This document shows positions 42,719 through 53,250 of a DNA stretch of 64,000 bases, in pieces (position 1 is the first letter of the stretch; each line of letters starts with the position of its first letter). The notes beneath the pieces were generated by a model that was not told the DNA's origin, ran no database searches, and saw only the letters and a program-made list of their open reading frames with translations. Source of the DNA: Acanthosepion pharaonis. Its lineage: Eukaryota; Mollusca; Cephalopoda; Sepiida; Sepiidae. Made by a program: the position numbers and the translations under genes. Location: assembly GCA_903632075.3 (NCBI GenBank), contig CAHIKZ030005408.1:2613501-2677500 (forward strand), given 5' to 3'.

Positions 42719-42790
42719 CACTTTGTGTATTTAGGCAGCAAATTCTCATTTAGATGTCTGACTGAATAAATTACAGACGTTATGTCTGCT
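42660..42790. repeat. (TA)n array followed by a recurrent 70-bp block
   Basis: A pure TA array (42660-42716) is followed by 'gtgtatttaggcagcaaatt', 'ctgaataaattacaga' and 'gttatgtctgctaa'. The same order, TA array then this block, is at 59787-59905. The TA array therefore seems to belong to the repeat's end. Confidence 0.8.
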
Positions 42791-42844
42791 AAGTGGGTTC
42801 TAGTGAAGATGTTTCACGAAATCCTTATAGTTAAAATGATTTTT

Positions 42845-43123
42845 CTTAACTCATTTCAACACAAAAAGCATGATAAAGCCACTAAGACACAAAAGAGAGT
42901 GAGAGAAACTAAGAAAGAATTGAGGAGAAGTGTCAATAAAAGAACAAGATTCAAAAAATCAGATGATGGTGGTTGAGATTACATTTAAATTTTTAAAATC
43001 ATAGTTGTGAGGAAAGCCAGAAACTGGAAGAGAGTTCCACAAGTGAGAAGTGCAAGAGAAGAAACTATTAGAATAGGAATTACGGTTACAACTAAGCAAT
43101 TTCAACAGTAAAATGATGAGACC
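42845..43123 (-). pseudogene. Jockey/CR1-like LINE 3' part, left of an LTR insertion
   Basis: It runs from the reverse family tail ('catttcaacacaaaaagc', 'cactaagacaca') into coding remnants whose minus strand matches 'LWNSLPVSGFPHN', 'SYSNSFFSCTSHLWNSLP' and 'VEIA'. It stops at the solo LTR and resumes at 43361. Confidence 0.7.
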
Positions 43124-43355
43124 TGTTAGGGGAAACAACTCTCCTCTAACGAATCATGGACTCTTCATGGAAAAAGTGTAGTATCAGACAACAACATGGC
43201 TGCTGGACAATACACCACCTGTTGACTGAATTGTTTATCCAACCCAATCCTGCTGTATTCCTGGTTGGTGATAATAAAAATGAATATTGTGTTTAAAAAT
43301 ATATTTAACTGTGTTTTGTTAAATTTTTTTGTTCCTAATATTTTGGGTTACAACA
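43124..43355 (+). mobile_element. Solo LTR, family 2, inserted in a LINE relic
   Basis: Ends TGTTAGGGGA...GGTTACAACA, so TGTT/AACA inverted termini. Flanks are 'agacc' (43119-43123) and 'aaacc' (43356-43360), a 5-bp duplication with one change. The uninterrupted LINE relatives at 5185-5210 and 44652-44680 show the insertion is precise. A polyadenylation-type AATAAA is at 43273-43278. Orientation is inferred from that signal. Confidence 0.8.
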
Positions 43356-43360
43356 AAACC

Positions 43361-43560
43361 TAACTGCTAATCTAGTACGATGCTTAAATTTCTGAAGATG
43401 AAGTAGTAAAGAGGAAATCTCATTAGAACAATTCTATGAAAATATTTATAGAAATGGCACAGGGATAGGATGTTGTGATGGTGGGATTTGGCTAATGCTG
43501 AGATGCCAGATCAGGATGGATAACATTACAGATTCTTCTTTAAATTTTGTCAAGTATCTC
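43361..43560 (-). pseudogene. Jockey/CR1-like LINE, right of the LTR insertion
   Basis: It continues the LINE from 42845-43123: 'ctgctaatctagtacgatgc', 'aaatatttatagaaatggca', 'gctgagatgccagatc' and 'cagattcttctttaaatttt' match 4896-5562 in order. Confidence 0.7.
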
Positions 43561-44149
43561 TTTTCTAAAAACATAATTTTGTAGCAGAATGACCGCTTTG
43601 CCCAAGATTTTAGTCATGTATAAATAATATTTTATGGTTGTAGTACAAAGAAGTTATACTAAATAAATGAAAGGGTGTGTGGAGTTACAGAAAATAAAGA
43701 GAACTATAATGGAAAAATAAACCAAATGAAACAGTTAATTAGAATATATAAAAAATACACAAGACTTGAGAATGGAATTGGTGAGAATTGAAACCCATAT
43801 TTCTAATTTATTAAGGTGTGTATGTGATAGAATCTTTGAATGACTGAGCAAACGAAATGTTTCTGAATATTTCCCTGTTCATGTATTTCTTATCACTGGA
43901 CACTACTTCAGAAGATAAAGAAATATATTTATGGGTTCTAGCCAGAGCTAGCCAGTAAATGGGCATCTGTTTTTTTTTTTGTTTGTTTTTGTTTTTTTTG
44001 TCAAGACAATCTTATTTGTCTGAAGAAAAGGCTTACATGACATGACAGTGTCCAAAGACTAAATAAAAAGAAAGACCCCACCCACACACACTTTAAGATA
44101 TTCTTCAGAGGATGATCAAAACGTTTGCCCTATAGTACATTAATATAAA

Positions 44150-44150
<1 letters not shown>
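43561..44150. other. Unassigned sequence
   Basis: No gene is recognised. T-rich run at 43971-44000; 'ttcttcagaggatgatcaaa' at 44102 resembles the core motif of the type II SINE only weakly. Confidence 0.4.

Positions 44151-44201
<51 letters not shown>
44151..44201. repeat. (TA)n microsatellite
   Basis: Pure TA array of about 25 repeats. Confidence 0.95.
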
Positions 44202-44203
<2 letters not shown>

Positions 44204-44348
44204 AAGAGGTTATAGTTGTTACAATGAGAAAAAAGTGTATATTTTAAGAAGATAAACTGCAAACGTTTTTGGTTGAAATTTGGATTTTTTTATTTTAAAA
44301 TATATATTATACTCTATTTTTCCATAATTCCGCTACATGGTTTTTTTT

Positions 44349-44349
44349 G

Positions 44350-44384
<35 letters not shown>
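44349..44384. repeat. (GT)n microsatellite at a LINE 3' end
   Basis: About 17 GT repeats directly abut the 3' tail of the minus-strand LINE that follows, at the place where an A-rich tail would sit. Confidence 0.95.
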
Positions 44385-44387
<3 letters not shown>

Positions 44388-44985
44388 AATTATGCCCTAA
44401 GCAAGGCAGTAAAATTACGAAGACATAAGGGGTTACTGAGTGTGAAATAATAATAAAAATAAAATCATTATTAAGGAGTGAAAACAATAAATGAAGAGAA
44501 ATCAAGAAGACTGTAGATAACGATTGACATTGCATTTAAATTTTGGAAGATCAAAGTTGGTTGGAAAGCATGATGCCAGAAGAGAGTTACATAGGCAAGA
44601 AAAGAAACTGTTAGCAAAGAACTTACATCAAGTCATTTTAACTGTAAATTGTTGAGACTTTGTTGTCAATCTAGTACTGCACTTAAATTCAACTCTAGGT
44701 ATCATAGCAGAAAGTTCATCAGAAAAATTAACATGGAAGTATTTATAGAAAAGGCACAGTGAAGTTAAGTTACAGCAGTGGAATAGTTGCTGAAGCCGAG
44801 ATGCCAAGTCAAGACCAATACCACTGGGGATTCTTCTTTCTATTTTATCAAGAGTCTTTAAATATATAAGTATATAGCAGGAACATCAGACCAGATGTAG
44901 TAATAATATTCTTATCTGGTACTCCTGCTATGTATTTAGATTTAGAGATTCTTGATAACATCCAAAGAAGAATCTGCAAAGAAAT
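44385..44985 (-). pseudogene. Jockey/CR1-like LINE with inverted 5' end
   Basis: 44385-44910 is a minus-strand 3' part (tail 'ccctaagcaaggcagtaaaa', then coding remnants up to the 'CHIWSG' region, 'cagaccagatgtagtaataa'). At 44912 the orientation flips: 'tctggtactcctgctatgta' and 'gataacatccaaagaagaat' encode the same region on the plus strand ('SGTPAMYLDLEILDNIQRRI'). The junction is head to head. Confidence 0.75.
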
Positions 44986-44989
44986 ACAA

Positions 44990-46810
44990 ATTTTATGAGA
45001 AATGATAATTTTTTTAACCTTTCAAAGATTGAATATAAAAAGTAAAAATGTGAACATTCATTATATTGTTTCATTATTATGACCTTAAAGTCTGAAACTG
45101 CTGAAATTAAAATAAAATTTCAAATGATTATAAAAGAATAAAAAAAAAAGCATAAACTTTTCTATCTCTATCAGAATCACTGATATGATTTTCAGGATGC
45201 TGGTTCCTGGTGCTGAAAATAGATGAATTGAAGTTCAAATGTAAATTCTAATTTTGAATCCAATTTTCTTATTAATCCATCATTACATTCTCTGTTGATG
45301 GATGCAATGTGAATATGAAGAAAAGAAAAAATATCCTCAATTGCAATTTTAATTCTAATTATGGCCACAGCAATTTGTTTTTCTGTATAATTCTCCATTT
45401 TCATTTCTGTAAAGAAAAATTGAAAAGTCAGCTCAGTATTGAAAAGATTTTATCTCAAGAATAAAGTAAAAATGGCTGCAACAAGTAATGAAAAAAAGAC
45501 AATAAATCAGGAAATATATCCATATATAAAAAAAAATCAGTGGGGTTATTGGGTGCACAAGAAAAAAAGGACTCTTACTGAGTGTGAAATTGGAAAGAAA
45601 GAATTTGTTTATTTACAATAGTTTAAAATTGGAAAGATAAAAAGGGTACTAATGGCTTGCTCAAAATATTCTTTTCAGCACCCAATAAAAAATAAGCTGG
45701 CTGAAGAAATAATGTTCCTTTAAAAGTGAGACTTACAATTGATAACATTAAAAAAAATCCTAAAAATTTTAAAAGGGTATGTTGAATCTCCAGAACCTTA
45801 AAAGATATTTTTCTGTGCATGGACAGATTTAGCCAGTATTAAAGGATTAATTAATTTAGACATTTAGACACTGTAACATAAACAATGTGTGAGCATAGTT
45901 TCAGTAAAATAACAAAACCAGAAAATCAGAATTAAGCATTCAACATTTGGTCAATCAAATGGAAGATTGATAATCTAAAATTTTGTTCAAAATGAGCCTA
46001 TCTCTATCTATATAAGCAGAGGAGAATTAGCATTTAAATATTAGCGGTATAGCAACAGAGGAGAAACAATTACATTGATGGACTAGGAACCACACACCTG
46101 CACTTACTACTCCCAGATGAGGAATTTGATACAAGAACTAATGCTGTGCTGATAGATATTTGAATTTATTTGTAAGCATGAGCTTCACATACTAAAACCA
46201 GATACACTCCCAAATGCTTAGACATGTGATTTATGACCAATGCTTGCTGTTTCCACAATGAACTAATTGCTCTGACAGAGACTCATCCTTTTTCTTTTCC
46301 ACAGCACCAGTGTTTCACCTAATAAATAGTAGTTATTGGTTGTTCTATAAATCCGTGTTTGTGTTTATTCATGTTTCTGTAGTTCTGTACTGACAAAACA
46401 AATTATAGCTAAAACTTATTATTATTAAAATTATTGATTGCTTTGTTATTTGCTGTTGATTGTTATTAATACGTCTACTTGTGTTTATTTGTGCATTCGT
46501 AGTTTGATAATCTGTTTATTATTTACTTAATTATTATTTATTTACTTATCTATTTATTTTTTATTTTATTTTTATTTATTTTTTATTTTTTTGTTCGTTT
46601 TTAGTTTTTGATTTTTAAATGGTAAAAGTTTGTTTATGTATTTGCATTTTGAGATGAGTTCTGATCATTTATTTAGTAGTTTGTGTTGGCCTGAGAAAGT
46701 AATTACTGTTATTTTCTCCTCCTGACAGAGTTTACAGTTTTTTTTAATTTATGTTGTAAGTTCATATATATAAATATATATATATTTAATGTTAATGCTG
46801 AAATTTACCA
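44990..46810. other. Unassigned AT-rich sequence
   Basis: No gene or known element is supported. 46530-46615 is a T-rich ATTT-type low-complexity tract. Open frames at 45192-45404, 45439-45621 and 45623-45820 show no motifs, and their codons follow local base composition. Confidence 0.4.
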
Positions 46811-46814
46811 TCTC

Positions 46815-47010
46815 CAAACTATATCCATACTCTTTGTATTCTTTTAGTAAGGAGTAAGTTTTACTTAGTTAACTTCTTTCCAAGAACTGTTGCCTTGTGG
46901 AACAGAATCCCAGGTCTGAGATGGTGGAACTAAAGAATATAACTCATCCAAACATCTGCTATAGTAATAGTGATATTGCAGTGAAAGGCTGGAAATGTTT
47001 CATCTGTGGG
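46815..47010. pseudogene. Jockey/CR1-like LINE scraps in opposite orientations
   Basis: 46870-46920 on the plus strand gives 'LLSKNCCLVEQNPR' (the FFPRTAALWNRIP block). 46925-47010 on the minus strand gives 'HRRNISSLSLQYHYYYSRCL' and 'DELYSLVP', the block that should precede it. A small rearranged relic. Confidence 0.6.
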
Positions 47011-47084
47011 ATAAGAATTGGTGGGTGTAGAATAATCCATTATTTTTTTATTATCTATCCTAAAGCCTTTACATAAGCTAACTA

Positions 47085-47610
47085 GCTAGGTTATGCATTG
47101 TTTCCTGTTCCCCTCTTGCCTTCAATATGACCTGTGAGTATCAAATTTTCAAAGCCCTCTTTCCTCATTATATGCCCTAGAAATTTCAACTCTTTCTGGT
47201 GTTAAGTATAAGTTCCCTTTTTGTTTCCAGTTTCTCTAAAACTTTGCCATTGCTCACATGTTTGGTCTATTTTATTCTTAGCATCCGTCTGTAGAACCAC
47301 ATTTCTGTTGATTCAAGTCACTTCTTCATCTATGAGGAGATTGTCCAGCATTCACTGTCATATAGGAGCACTCATATTATGTAACAGTTCAGTATTCTCT
47401 TTGTTTTTAACAAAATTTTCCTGTTTCTTAATACTTTGCTTAGGTTTTGGAAGGCATCTTTTGTTATTTCAATGATCCTTCAGATTTTGGTGTCATACTT
47501 TTCATCTTCTGTTAAAACACTTCCCAGGTATCTATATTGTTGTACTTGCTTGATTTTGGTAGATCCAATTTGCATGTTGTCCTGTTCATAATACTTTACT
47601 CAGCATAAAC
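47085..47610 (-). pseudogene. RTE-type LINE, C-terminal third of RT ORF
   Basis: Minus-strand remnants: 'KYYEQDNMQIGSTKIKQVQQ' + 'YRYLGSVLTEDEKYDTKI', 'KKQENFVKNKENTELLHNMS', then the 'MKK' + 'ATEMWFYRRMLRIK' region, 'LKFLGHIMRKEGFENLILTG' and 'IEGKRGTGNN'. The family order is preserved, and one copy of the target region lacks the SINE found at 18782. Stops throughout. Confidence 0.8.
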
Positions 47611-47739
47611 ATTGGACAAATAACTATAATTTTTCTTTAACTATAAATTGATGGTGGATATGCAGGTAACATAATGGTTATCAATGTAAAAAGTGTAAAC
47701 ATGGAGTCGAGTTCAATTTCTATATTAATCTGCTGCATT

Positions 47740-47905
47740 CAATTTCACATTAATACCCTTGAAAAAGGCATAAATCAATTTCTTCTTCCCCTATCTATGG
47801 GTTAAATATCAGGGCTAACAGAGTTCTCTAACCATGGTTGGCAACCAGTCTAGGAAATGAACAAATCTGAATTCAAAATCCAGCCACCTGAAGGTGGACC
47901 AAGAT
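47740..47905 (+). mobile_element. SINE-related body fragment
   Basis: Contains 'aatacccttgaaaaaggcat', 'ctatctatgggttaaatatc', 'ggttggcaaccagtctagga' and 'ctgaattcaaaatccagcca', in the order of the common SINE body. The tRNA-like head is reduced to 'gagttcaatttct'. Confidence 0.6.
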
Positions 47906-48134
47906 GGTTAAAGATAAGGTACAGATACAATATCTGTCAAACAATGATTTCAACAACTGCGAATGATCCCACTGGAGAGTAATTAGCCACAGTTTCTTTT
48001 TAATGCTAATGGTCATTAGTCACATAAAAAAAGGTGGTTGGTTGATTTTTTTTATAGTTATATGGTTGTTGTTGAAAATTTACTTTTTTGAAGTTCAATT
48101 GACTTTCTATCCTGAGTAATTACTCATCTAATAT
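47906..48134. other. Unassigned sequence left of the LTR
   Basis: No gene or repeat is recognised. Confidence 0.4.
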
Positions 48135-48651
48135 TGTTGGATATCAGTTGAGGAAGACCTTTGACCTTACTTCCGTTGCATCAGAAAGTGAGTGAAAATC
48201 AGAACTGGTGATAGCATAAACAGGAAGTGCATCCAGTGACTAAAATAAACAGGATGCACAGGTGTCCTCAACCTTGAATAAACAGGATGCACAGGTGTCC
48301 TGAGCAGAAGGAAATGCATGTTTGCATGGGCTCATGCCGGAAGAGTCATGGCCACACAAAGTTGTGTGGGCACATGGCTGGAAGAGGCATGGCCACAAGA
48401 AATTGTGTAGGTGACATAATAGAAGAAGGCATAGCCACATGAAGTTGTGTGGGTGTCCAAATGTTATAAAATCAGTCCAATTCTTGGCCTGGCAGAGAGG
48501 CTGGCTAGAGTTTCACTGAATATTTGTCTCCATCAATTCCTGTGTGTGCAATTCTCTGTGATTCTCCCTCACTCTACCTAATCTCCGCAATAAAGATATT
48601 TATATATTTTTTGTATATAAGTGTTTGTCACCTTATTTGAGTCCATCAACA
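48135..48651 (+). mobile_element. Solo LTR, family 3, with internal minisatellites
   Basis: Termini TGTTGGATAT...CCATCAACA, flanked by 'atat' at 48131-48134 and 48652-48655. A TATA box (TATAAA, 48465-48470) precedes a polyadenylation signal AATAAAG (48589-48595) by ~120 bp, the expected R-region layout. Upstream there are two 33-bp units (from 48244 and 48277, 'aataaacaggatgcacaggt') and three ~41-bp units with 'atggccac' at 48348, 48389 and 48431. The duplication is short and AT-only, so the borders rest mainly on the inverted termini. Confidence 0.7.
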
Positions 48652-48685
48652 ATATACAATAATAGGCCTGAGTTTTATTTGGCAA

Positions 48686-49020
48686 TAATGGCTGGCTACA
48701 TGTTTCCGACCACACCCCTCTGACAGGATGGCTATTACAGAGTCCATCTGTGGTTTTATCCTGTAACTTTGCTGAGCAGACCTTAGTTAGAATTTCTTGA
48801 AGAGCTCACATAATCTAGCACAATCAGTTTTTTTTAACAAGTTCAGCATTCTGAAACCCTAGTCACAATACTAGTGACTTTATGCTAGCAACAACATTTA
48901 CAGCTTCCAAATGGCTCTGTCTACCCAGTTTCACTCACAATGCTTAAATTAACGCATGGTATGCTTTTCTAGCAAAGGTAACACATGATGGGGTTGCCTC
49001 CCCAGGCTGATATTATCATA
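48686..49020 (-). mobile_element. tRNA-derived SINE, type III, headless copy
   Basis: It matches the type III body ('gaagagctcacataatctag', 'gtgactttatgctagcaaca', 'cccagtttcactcacaatgc'). On the minus strand its 5' end is replaced by the CA/TA microsatellite at 49039. Confidence 0.6.
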
Positions 49021-49038
49021 TACATATAAGTATATATG

Positions 49039-49039
49039 C

Positions 49040-49090
<51 letters not shown>
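49039..49090. repeat. (CA)n(TA)n compound microsatellite
   Basis: CA repeats (49039-49052) run into a pure TA array to 49090. It separates two type III SINE copies. Confidence 0.9.
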
Positions 49091-49092
<2 letters not shown>

Positions 49093-49093
<1 letters not shown>

Positions 49094-49497
49094 TGATGGT
49101 GGTTGGCCACTTGTATCTGAGTATGCCTCTCTACCAAGGTGGTTAGCCAATCCCTGTTACAGATGCCTATTCAGGCACATTTATGTTTGTTCAACACCCA
49201 CAGAGCTCACCTGTGATTTATACTGCAACTATACTGAACAGAGTGAGAGTTTCTGGGAGAGAACACATTCTCTGGCATGATGAACAGTCTGAACAAGGTC
49301 AGCATGCTCAAACCCTCGGTCACGATGACTTGTGACTTCAGGCTAGCACAACCATTGATAGCTTCCAAAATAGTTCTGTCTACCTCCCCAGGCAAATAAC
49401 ATCAAGAAGTCAACTCACTGATCAATTGACCATGATGAAATTTGAACCCAGGTGTCATGGTTGGAAAGTGAACATTCTAACCACTCGGCCATGCACC
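49093..49497 (-). mobile_element. tRNA-derived SINE, type III, full head
   Basis: The minus-strand head 'gcatggccgagtggttagaa' (A box) and 'acctgggttcaaatttc' (B box) is the best-preserved tRNA-like segment of this family, resembling a Ser/Leu-type tRNA with long variable arm. The body contains a single unit ('gactgagggtttgagcat'-type block) and ends at 'ggccaaccaccatcacca'. Confidence 0.7.
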
Positions 49498-49499
49498 CA

Positions 49500-49878
49500 T
49501 AAATATATATATGTTTGTGTGTGTGTGTGTGTGTATATATATAATATATATATATAGATAGATAGATATCCTTTCATCCATCAGTGTGTCTTTTTCTTCT
49601 GCAGCAAGGCTTGGCTAGTATCACACTTAAGAAAGCACAAATGAAATATGTCTTTCCTTTACCCGATTTTCTCTGCAATAGCCCCTGCTAGCATGCATAA
49701 GTGTAAAACCAAAGGCACTATCCAATGCTGACACTCATTTATCATTCATGATAGGAGATTCCCTATCTATCTATCTATCTATCTATATATATATATATAT
49801 ATATTCATGAATTATTCATACAAAAACAAATACAAAGGTTAATGATTTAATTTGTAAATTAATTGCACCTTTATTGAA

Positions 49879-49924
<46 letters not shown>

Positions 49925-49957
49925 TCACACATATATATAAAACTCATTACTCATCTG
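49500..49957. repeat. TA, TATC and GT microsatellite cluster
   Basis: Arrays at 49501-49556 (mixed TA/GT), 49764-49805 (TATC then TA) and 49882-49923 (TA). The sequence between them is unassigned. Confidence 0.85.
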
Positions 49958-51400
49958 CTCTGACTTTTATCTACATTCTTATATTGCACCTTATCAGTCT
50001 GTTTATTAAGTTCTGTTATTATTAATTTATAAGGCTAGTTTCAGCTGGGAAAGAACTGATAAAACGTGAATACTTTCCTTCTGGCAAATGGTATAATTTA
50101 GTTTGTGTGTTAAGATAAATTTTTCCATTTTGCAAAATTAGTTTCTCATAGACCAGCTACAGTAAAAGGCATGTAAAGTGAATATAGTTTCAGTAGATAG
50201 TAGTTTATGGAAGGTTAAGGTGGCGAAAATTTTGCTTTCTAAATATATTCAACTTGCTCACAAAGGAAAAGAAAAAAGCAGATAAAGTATAAATTTTTAT
50301 ATTTCAGAAATTGTTAACAATTTATAAAATTGTTTCTTTTTTTTTTCGTCCAGTTTTTTCTTATGAAGAGAGTTTTTCATAACAGGAAATAGACTTGACA
50401 CAGGAATATTTCTTATTGATTTTGACATGGACTGTTACATATGGCTTCTTCTCTCTACTTGATACAGTGTCTTTTATTTACACCTGGCATGCAGATGTAG
50501 CAGTAGACACAAACAGCACATGAACATTTAGCAGAGATATGCTTGGCTTTATTCTATAGTGTTTTACTTGAGGTGTATAAAATAATAACTTAATGACTGT
50601 ACATGACTTTACAAATTTGATATGTTTTAACAGCTGTGTAAATTTTCTTTTTCCATAAATTATAATTAAATTTTAAGTCGGCATCCACTCAGTAGAGATA
50701 TCATATCTGATTAATAATCTTCAATAAAAATAATGTTTTATTTTGTCTGAAATTGATTTTCCTTATTTTTAACCATTTCACCCCAAGCAAGGTGATAATA
50801 CCACTAGAATGCAAGGGGCTACTGGGAGTGAACGAGAAGACTTTAGTAAGGAGAAAGTATATTAAAAGAACAAGTTTCAGGAAGACAAAAAATGGTGATT
50901 GCTATTGCATTTAAATTTTTAAAAGATTCTAGTTGGCTGGGAAGCAAAAACTCAGAAGGGAGTTCCACAGGTGAGAAGTGTAAGAAAAAATCAATTAATA
51001 GAATAACTTCTAATATTGTGTTCACTATAATTTTAACCTGTCTAATTTATTCATTTTACAAAATCTTAATTTATACAGATTTTTAAAGCTTTTCTTCACA
51101 AACACTACAGGTTAATGACTCCAACTTTTATCTACATTCTTATATCCCACCTTTTCATTCTCTTTTTCCAACTCAGTTTTGTTATTATCAGTTTATAAGG
51201 CCAATTTCACATGAAAAAGAACTGATGTTATAAACTGATAAAATGTGTATACTTTCCTTCAGCCAACTGGTATAATTTGCTTTGTGTTAAGAAAAAGGTT
51301 TCAAAGTAATATTTTGCAGAATTAGTTTCTCATAGACCTGCTACAGTAAGAGGTATGTAAAGCAAATATAGTGTCAGTAAATAGCAGTTTATAGAAGAAA
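49958..51400. repeat. Pair of ~260-bp direct repeats around a LINE tail
   Basis: 49958-50215 and 51118-51400 align over 'cttttatctacattcttata', 'aagaactgat', 'tactttccttc' and 'gaattagtttctcatagacc' (diverged, with indels). Between them lie unassigned AT-rich sequence and the LINE tail at 50770-51010. The rest of the interval shows no gene. Confidence 0.65.
50770..51010 (-). mobile_element. Jockey/CR1-like LINE 3' end
   Basis: Reverse family tail 'catttcaccccaagcaaggt', then '3'UTR' blocks and coding remnants ('ggagttccacaggtgagaag' = reverse of the SHLWNSLP stretch). About 240 bp of a 5'-truncated copy. Confidence 0.7.
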
Positions 51401-51680
51401 CAAAAGGGAAAATAAGGAAGGGAAGAAATCTTTTCATCTTCTTTATAACACAAATCAAGTAAAGAATGTGCAATTGGTAGTCTGTTAAGTAGCAGGGATC
51501 AGGAGATTATCTTTTTGGCTGGGCTAAGCCAATCGACATACAGATAGGCTGGGGTGGAGTAGAGAGACATACATGTGTAGGCTATCAAGAGAAGATTGAG
51601 TTTAGTCTGAATTAGAAAAACAGCCAAATACCACTTAACAGAATTTGAAGAACTCTTGAAATTTTCTCTCTACATCTTGA

Positions 51681-51681
51681 T

Positions 51682-51727
<46 letters not shown>
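51681..51727. repeat. (TTTC)n microsatellite
   Basis: About 12 TTTC repeats. The open frames on both strands here (poly-Phe/Leu/Ser and Lys/Glu-rich) are products of the repeat. Confidence 0.95.
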
Positions 51728-51728
<1 letters not shown>

Positions 51729-51786
51729 GTTTGAACCCTCTTTTCTTTTGTTTTTCTCTTTTTTTACTTTTGTTTCTTTCCTATCA

Positions 51787-52047
51787 AGAAAAGGCATGGT
51801 GGATAGCAGCTCATATTGAGGTATCGGAGAGCCAAGTTCGGATTCCAGTCCAATCCATTACATTCACTTCTTTGGGAAAGATATGAATCCTCCTCTTCTC
51901 CGCCCAGCTATGGGTAAAATAGCAGAACAGACTAGGTTCTATAGCCTTGGATGGCAACTAGTCTACCACAGAAAGAAATGGCAACCTACTGCAGGAAAAA
52001 AAATACATGATCGCCTAAGCATGTATCATGCATGGCACATAACTAAC
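51787..52047 (+). mobile_element. tRNA-derived SINE with exact 13-bp target-site duplication
   Basis: TTCTTTCCTATCA at 51774-51786 is repeated at 52048-52060, so the 261-bp element borders are exact. In order: A-box region 'ggcatggtggatagcagctc', B box 'aagttcggattccagtc', body 'ttgggaaagatatgaatcct', 'cagctatgggtaaaatagca', 'ggatggcaactagtctacca' and end 'gcatgtatcatgcatggcac'. There is no 5S-like head, so the tRNA form is an independent, complete SINE. Confidence 0.88.
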
Positions 52048-52360
52048 TTCTTTCCTATCACTTTCTTTGATTTTACTTTGCACCATTTTGCTCTTTCTTT
52101 TCTTTTTCTTTATTTTATTGAATTTCTTTCTTTCTTTCTTTCTTTCTGTGTGAACTTGTTGATAGTTAGTGCAGAATGTTGGTTTTTACATTCGAAATAA
52201 ATCTCCTAAGCCGACCAAACATAGAAATGAATACAATATGGGAACCAGTAATAAGGAATGCCAAAGAAAGGCACTAAATAACAATGAAAATTGCAATATG
52301 AGCTCTGGTAAAAAATGGTTGCCAAAGACATTAGGTTTATAATACCCAGAAATTCATACA

Positions 52361-52650
52361 CAGATGTCCTCAAGGACACATGGCACAGTAGATAAAGGCA
52401 TTAGTTATATCCAGTAACAGGACCCAAAACGTATGAGTTCAATACCTGGTTAAGGCGGTGGAGAACTTGGAGAGGGGAATTAACTGACATCCATTAGATG
52501 TGGAACAAGCGAAATAAAGGCTTCAGTTTGACATTCCAACCACCTGAAGTGTACAACAGCCGAAATGTGATAAATATGGCAACAAAGATGAGGATGATAG
52601 TCCAAATTATGTAAATAGTGTACATAATACCTCATCTCAGAAATATAGAC
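52361..52650 (+). mobile_element. tRNA-derived SINE, type II, full length with small deletion
   Basis: Head 'acatggcacagtagataaag' (A box) and 'gagttcaatacctggt' (B box), linker, 'gaaataaaggcttcag', core 'cacctgaagtgtacaacagc' (lacking the first hairpin half), tail 'gatgaggatgatagtccaaa' and 'ataatacctcatctcagaaa'. It preserves the extreme 3' end missing from 5593-5919. Confidence 0.75.
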
Positions 52651-52661
52651 ACAGTATTTGC

Positions 52662-52860
52662 ACATAATGGAATATAACAAAACTAATTGGAATTAGAACT
52701 CAACTTTCAGTTATCCATTACACCACCTGCACATCCAAGCTTACAGCATCTGGTATAACCAAGCAGTTACCCATATAGACACTGACCAAGCTCAACACTG
52801 CTTAACTCTGGTGACTGTACAGGAACCAGTGTTTCAGTGTTATATGGCTAGATGCAAGAA
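52662..52860 (-). mobile_element. 5S-rRNA/tRNA composite SINE, 5' two thirds
   Basis: The minus strand gives the 5S-like head ('acactgaaacactggttcct', 'cagagttaagcagtgttgag', 'gtctatatgggtaactgc', 'ttggttataccagatgctgt') and the start of the tRNA part ('gtggtgtaatggataactga', 'gttgagttctaattccaatt'). The body is cut off at the end of the type II SINE. Confidence 0.75.
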
Positions 52861-53119
52861 ACATCAAGCCAGATAGGTTTGAAGTTTGGCCATTTTAATA
52901 AATTTGACTCCACACTAGAAGCAACATAACATAAAAAAATTTAACTATTTAACAGAAATTATAATACAAGTTTCATCCTTTGTCATATTGTACCAATAGA
53001 TTTATACAGTATATCTTAAGGAAAATTATCTTGAATTTTATCAGTTGATAAAATTTTTATGGTACTCTTTCAACACCAATTACCACATTATATCAAAGGT
53101 TGTTCTAAATCCATCATTG

Positions 53120-53250
53120 GTATGATGATAAACTACGCCTTGCAGCAAGGCTTCAGATCAGGAGGTTTTGAGAAGTGTGGAAACACCTCTTAATTGCTGT
53201 CATTCCCAGGTCCACCTTGACCTTGGGAGGTAGCACCTGTTGCTATGGGC
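53120..53250 (-). repeat. Interspersed repeat B, inverted copy
   Basis: Matches 31043-31220 in reverse: 'gatgataaactacgccttgc', 'cacctcttaattgctgtc', 'caggtccaccttga' and 'ggtagcacctgttg'. Confidence 0.55.

Noticed and set aside
48240..48440. Cys/His-rich minus-strand ORF
   Set aside because: The Cys-Leu-Phe and His repeats are translations of the LTR's 33-bp and 41-bp tandem repeats.
49430..49497. Functional tRNA gene on the minus strand
   Set aside because: A and B boxes are good, but the acceptor stem does not pair and the same segment heads several dispersed SINE copies.
51612..51886. Phe/Leu- and Lys/Glu-rich ORFs on both strands
   Set aside because: Products of the TTTC microsatellite.
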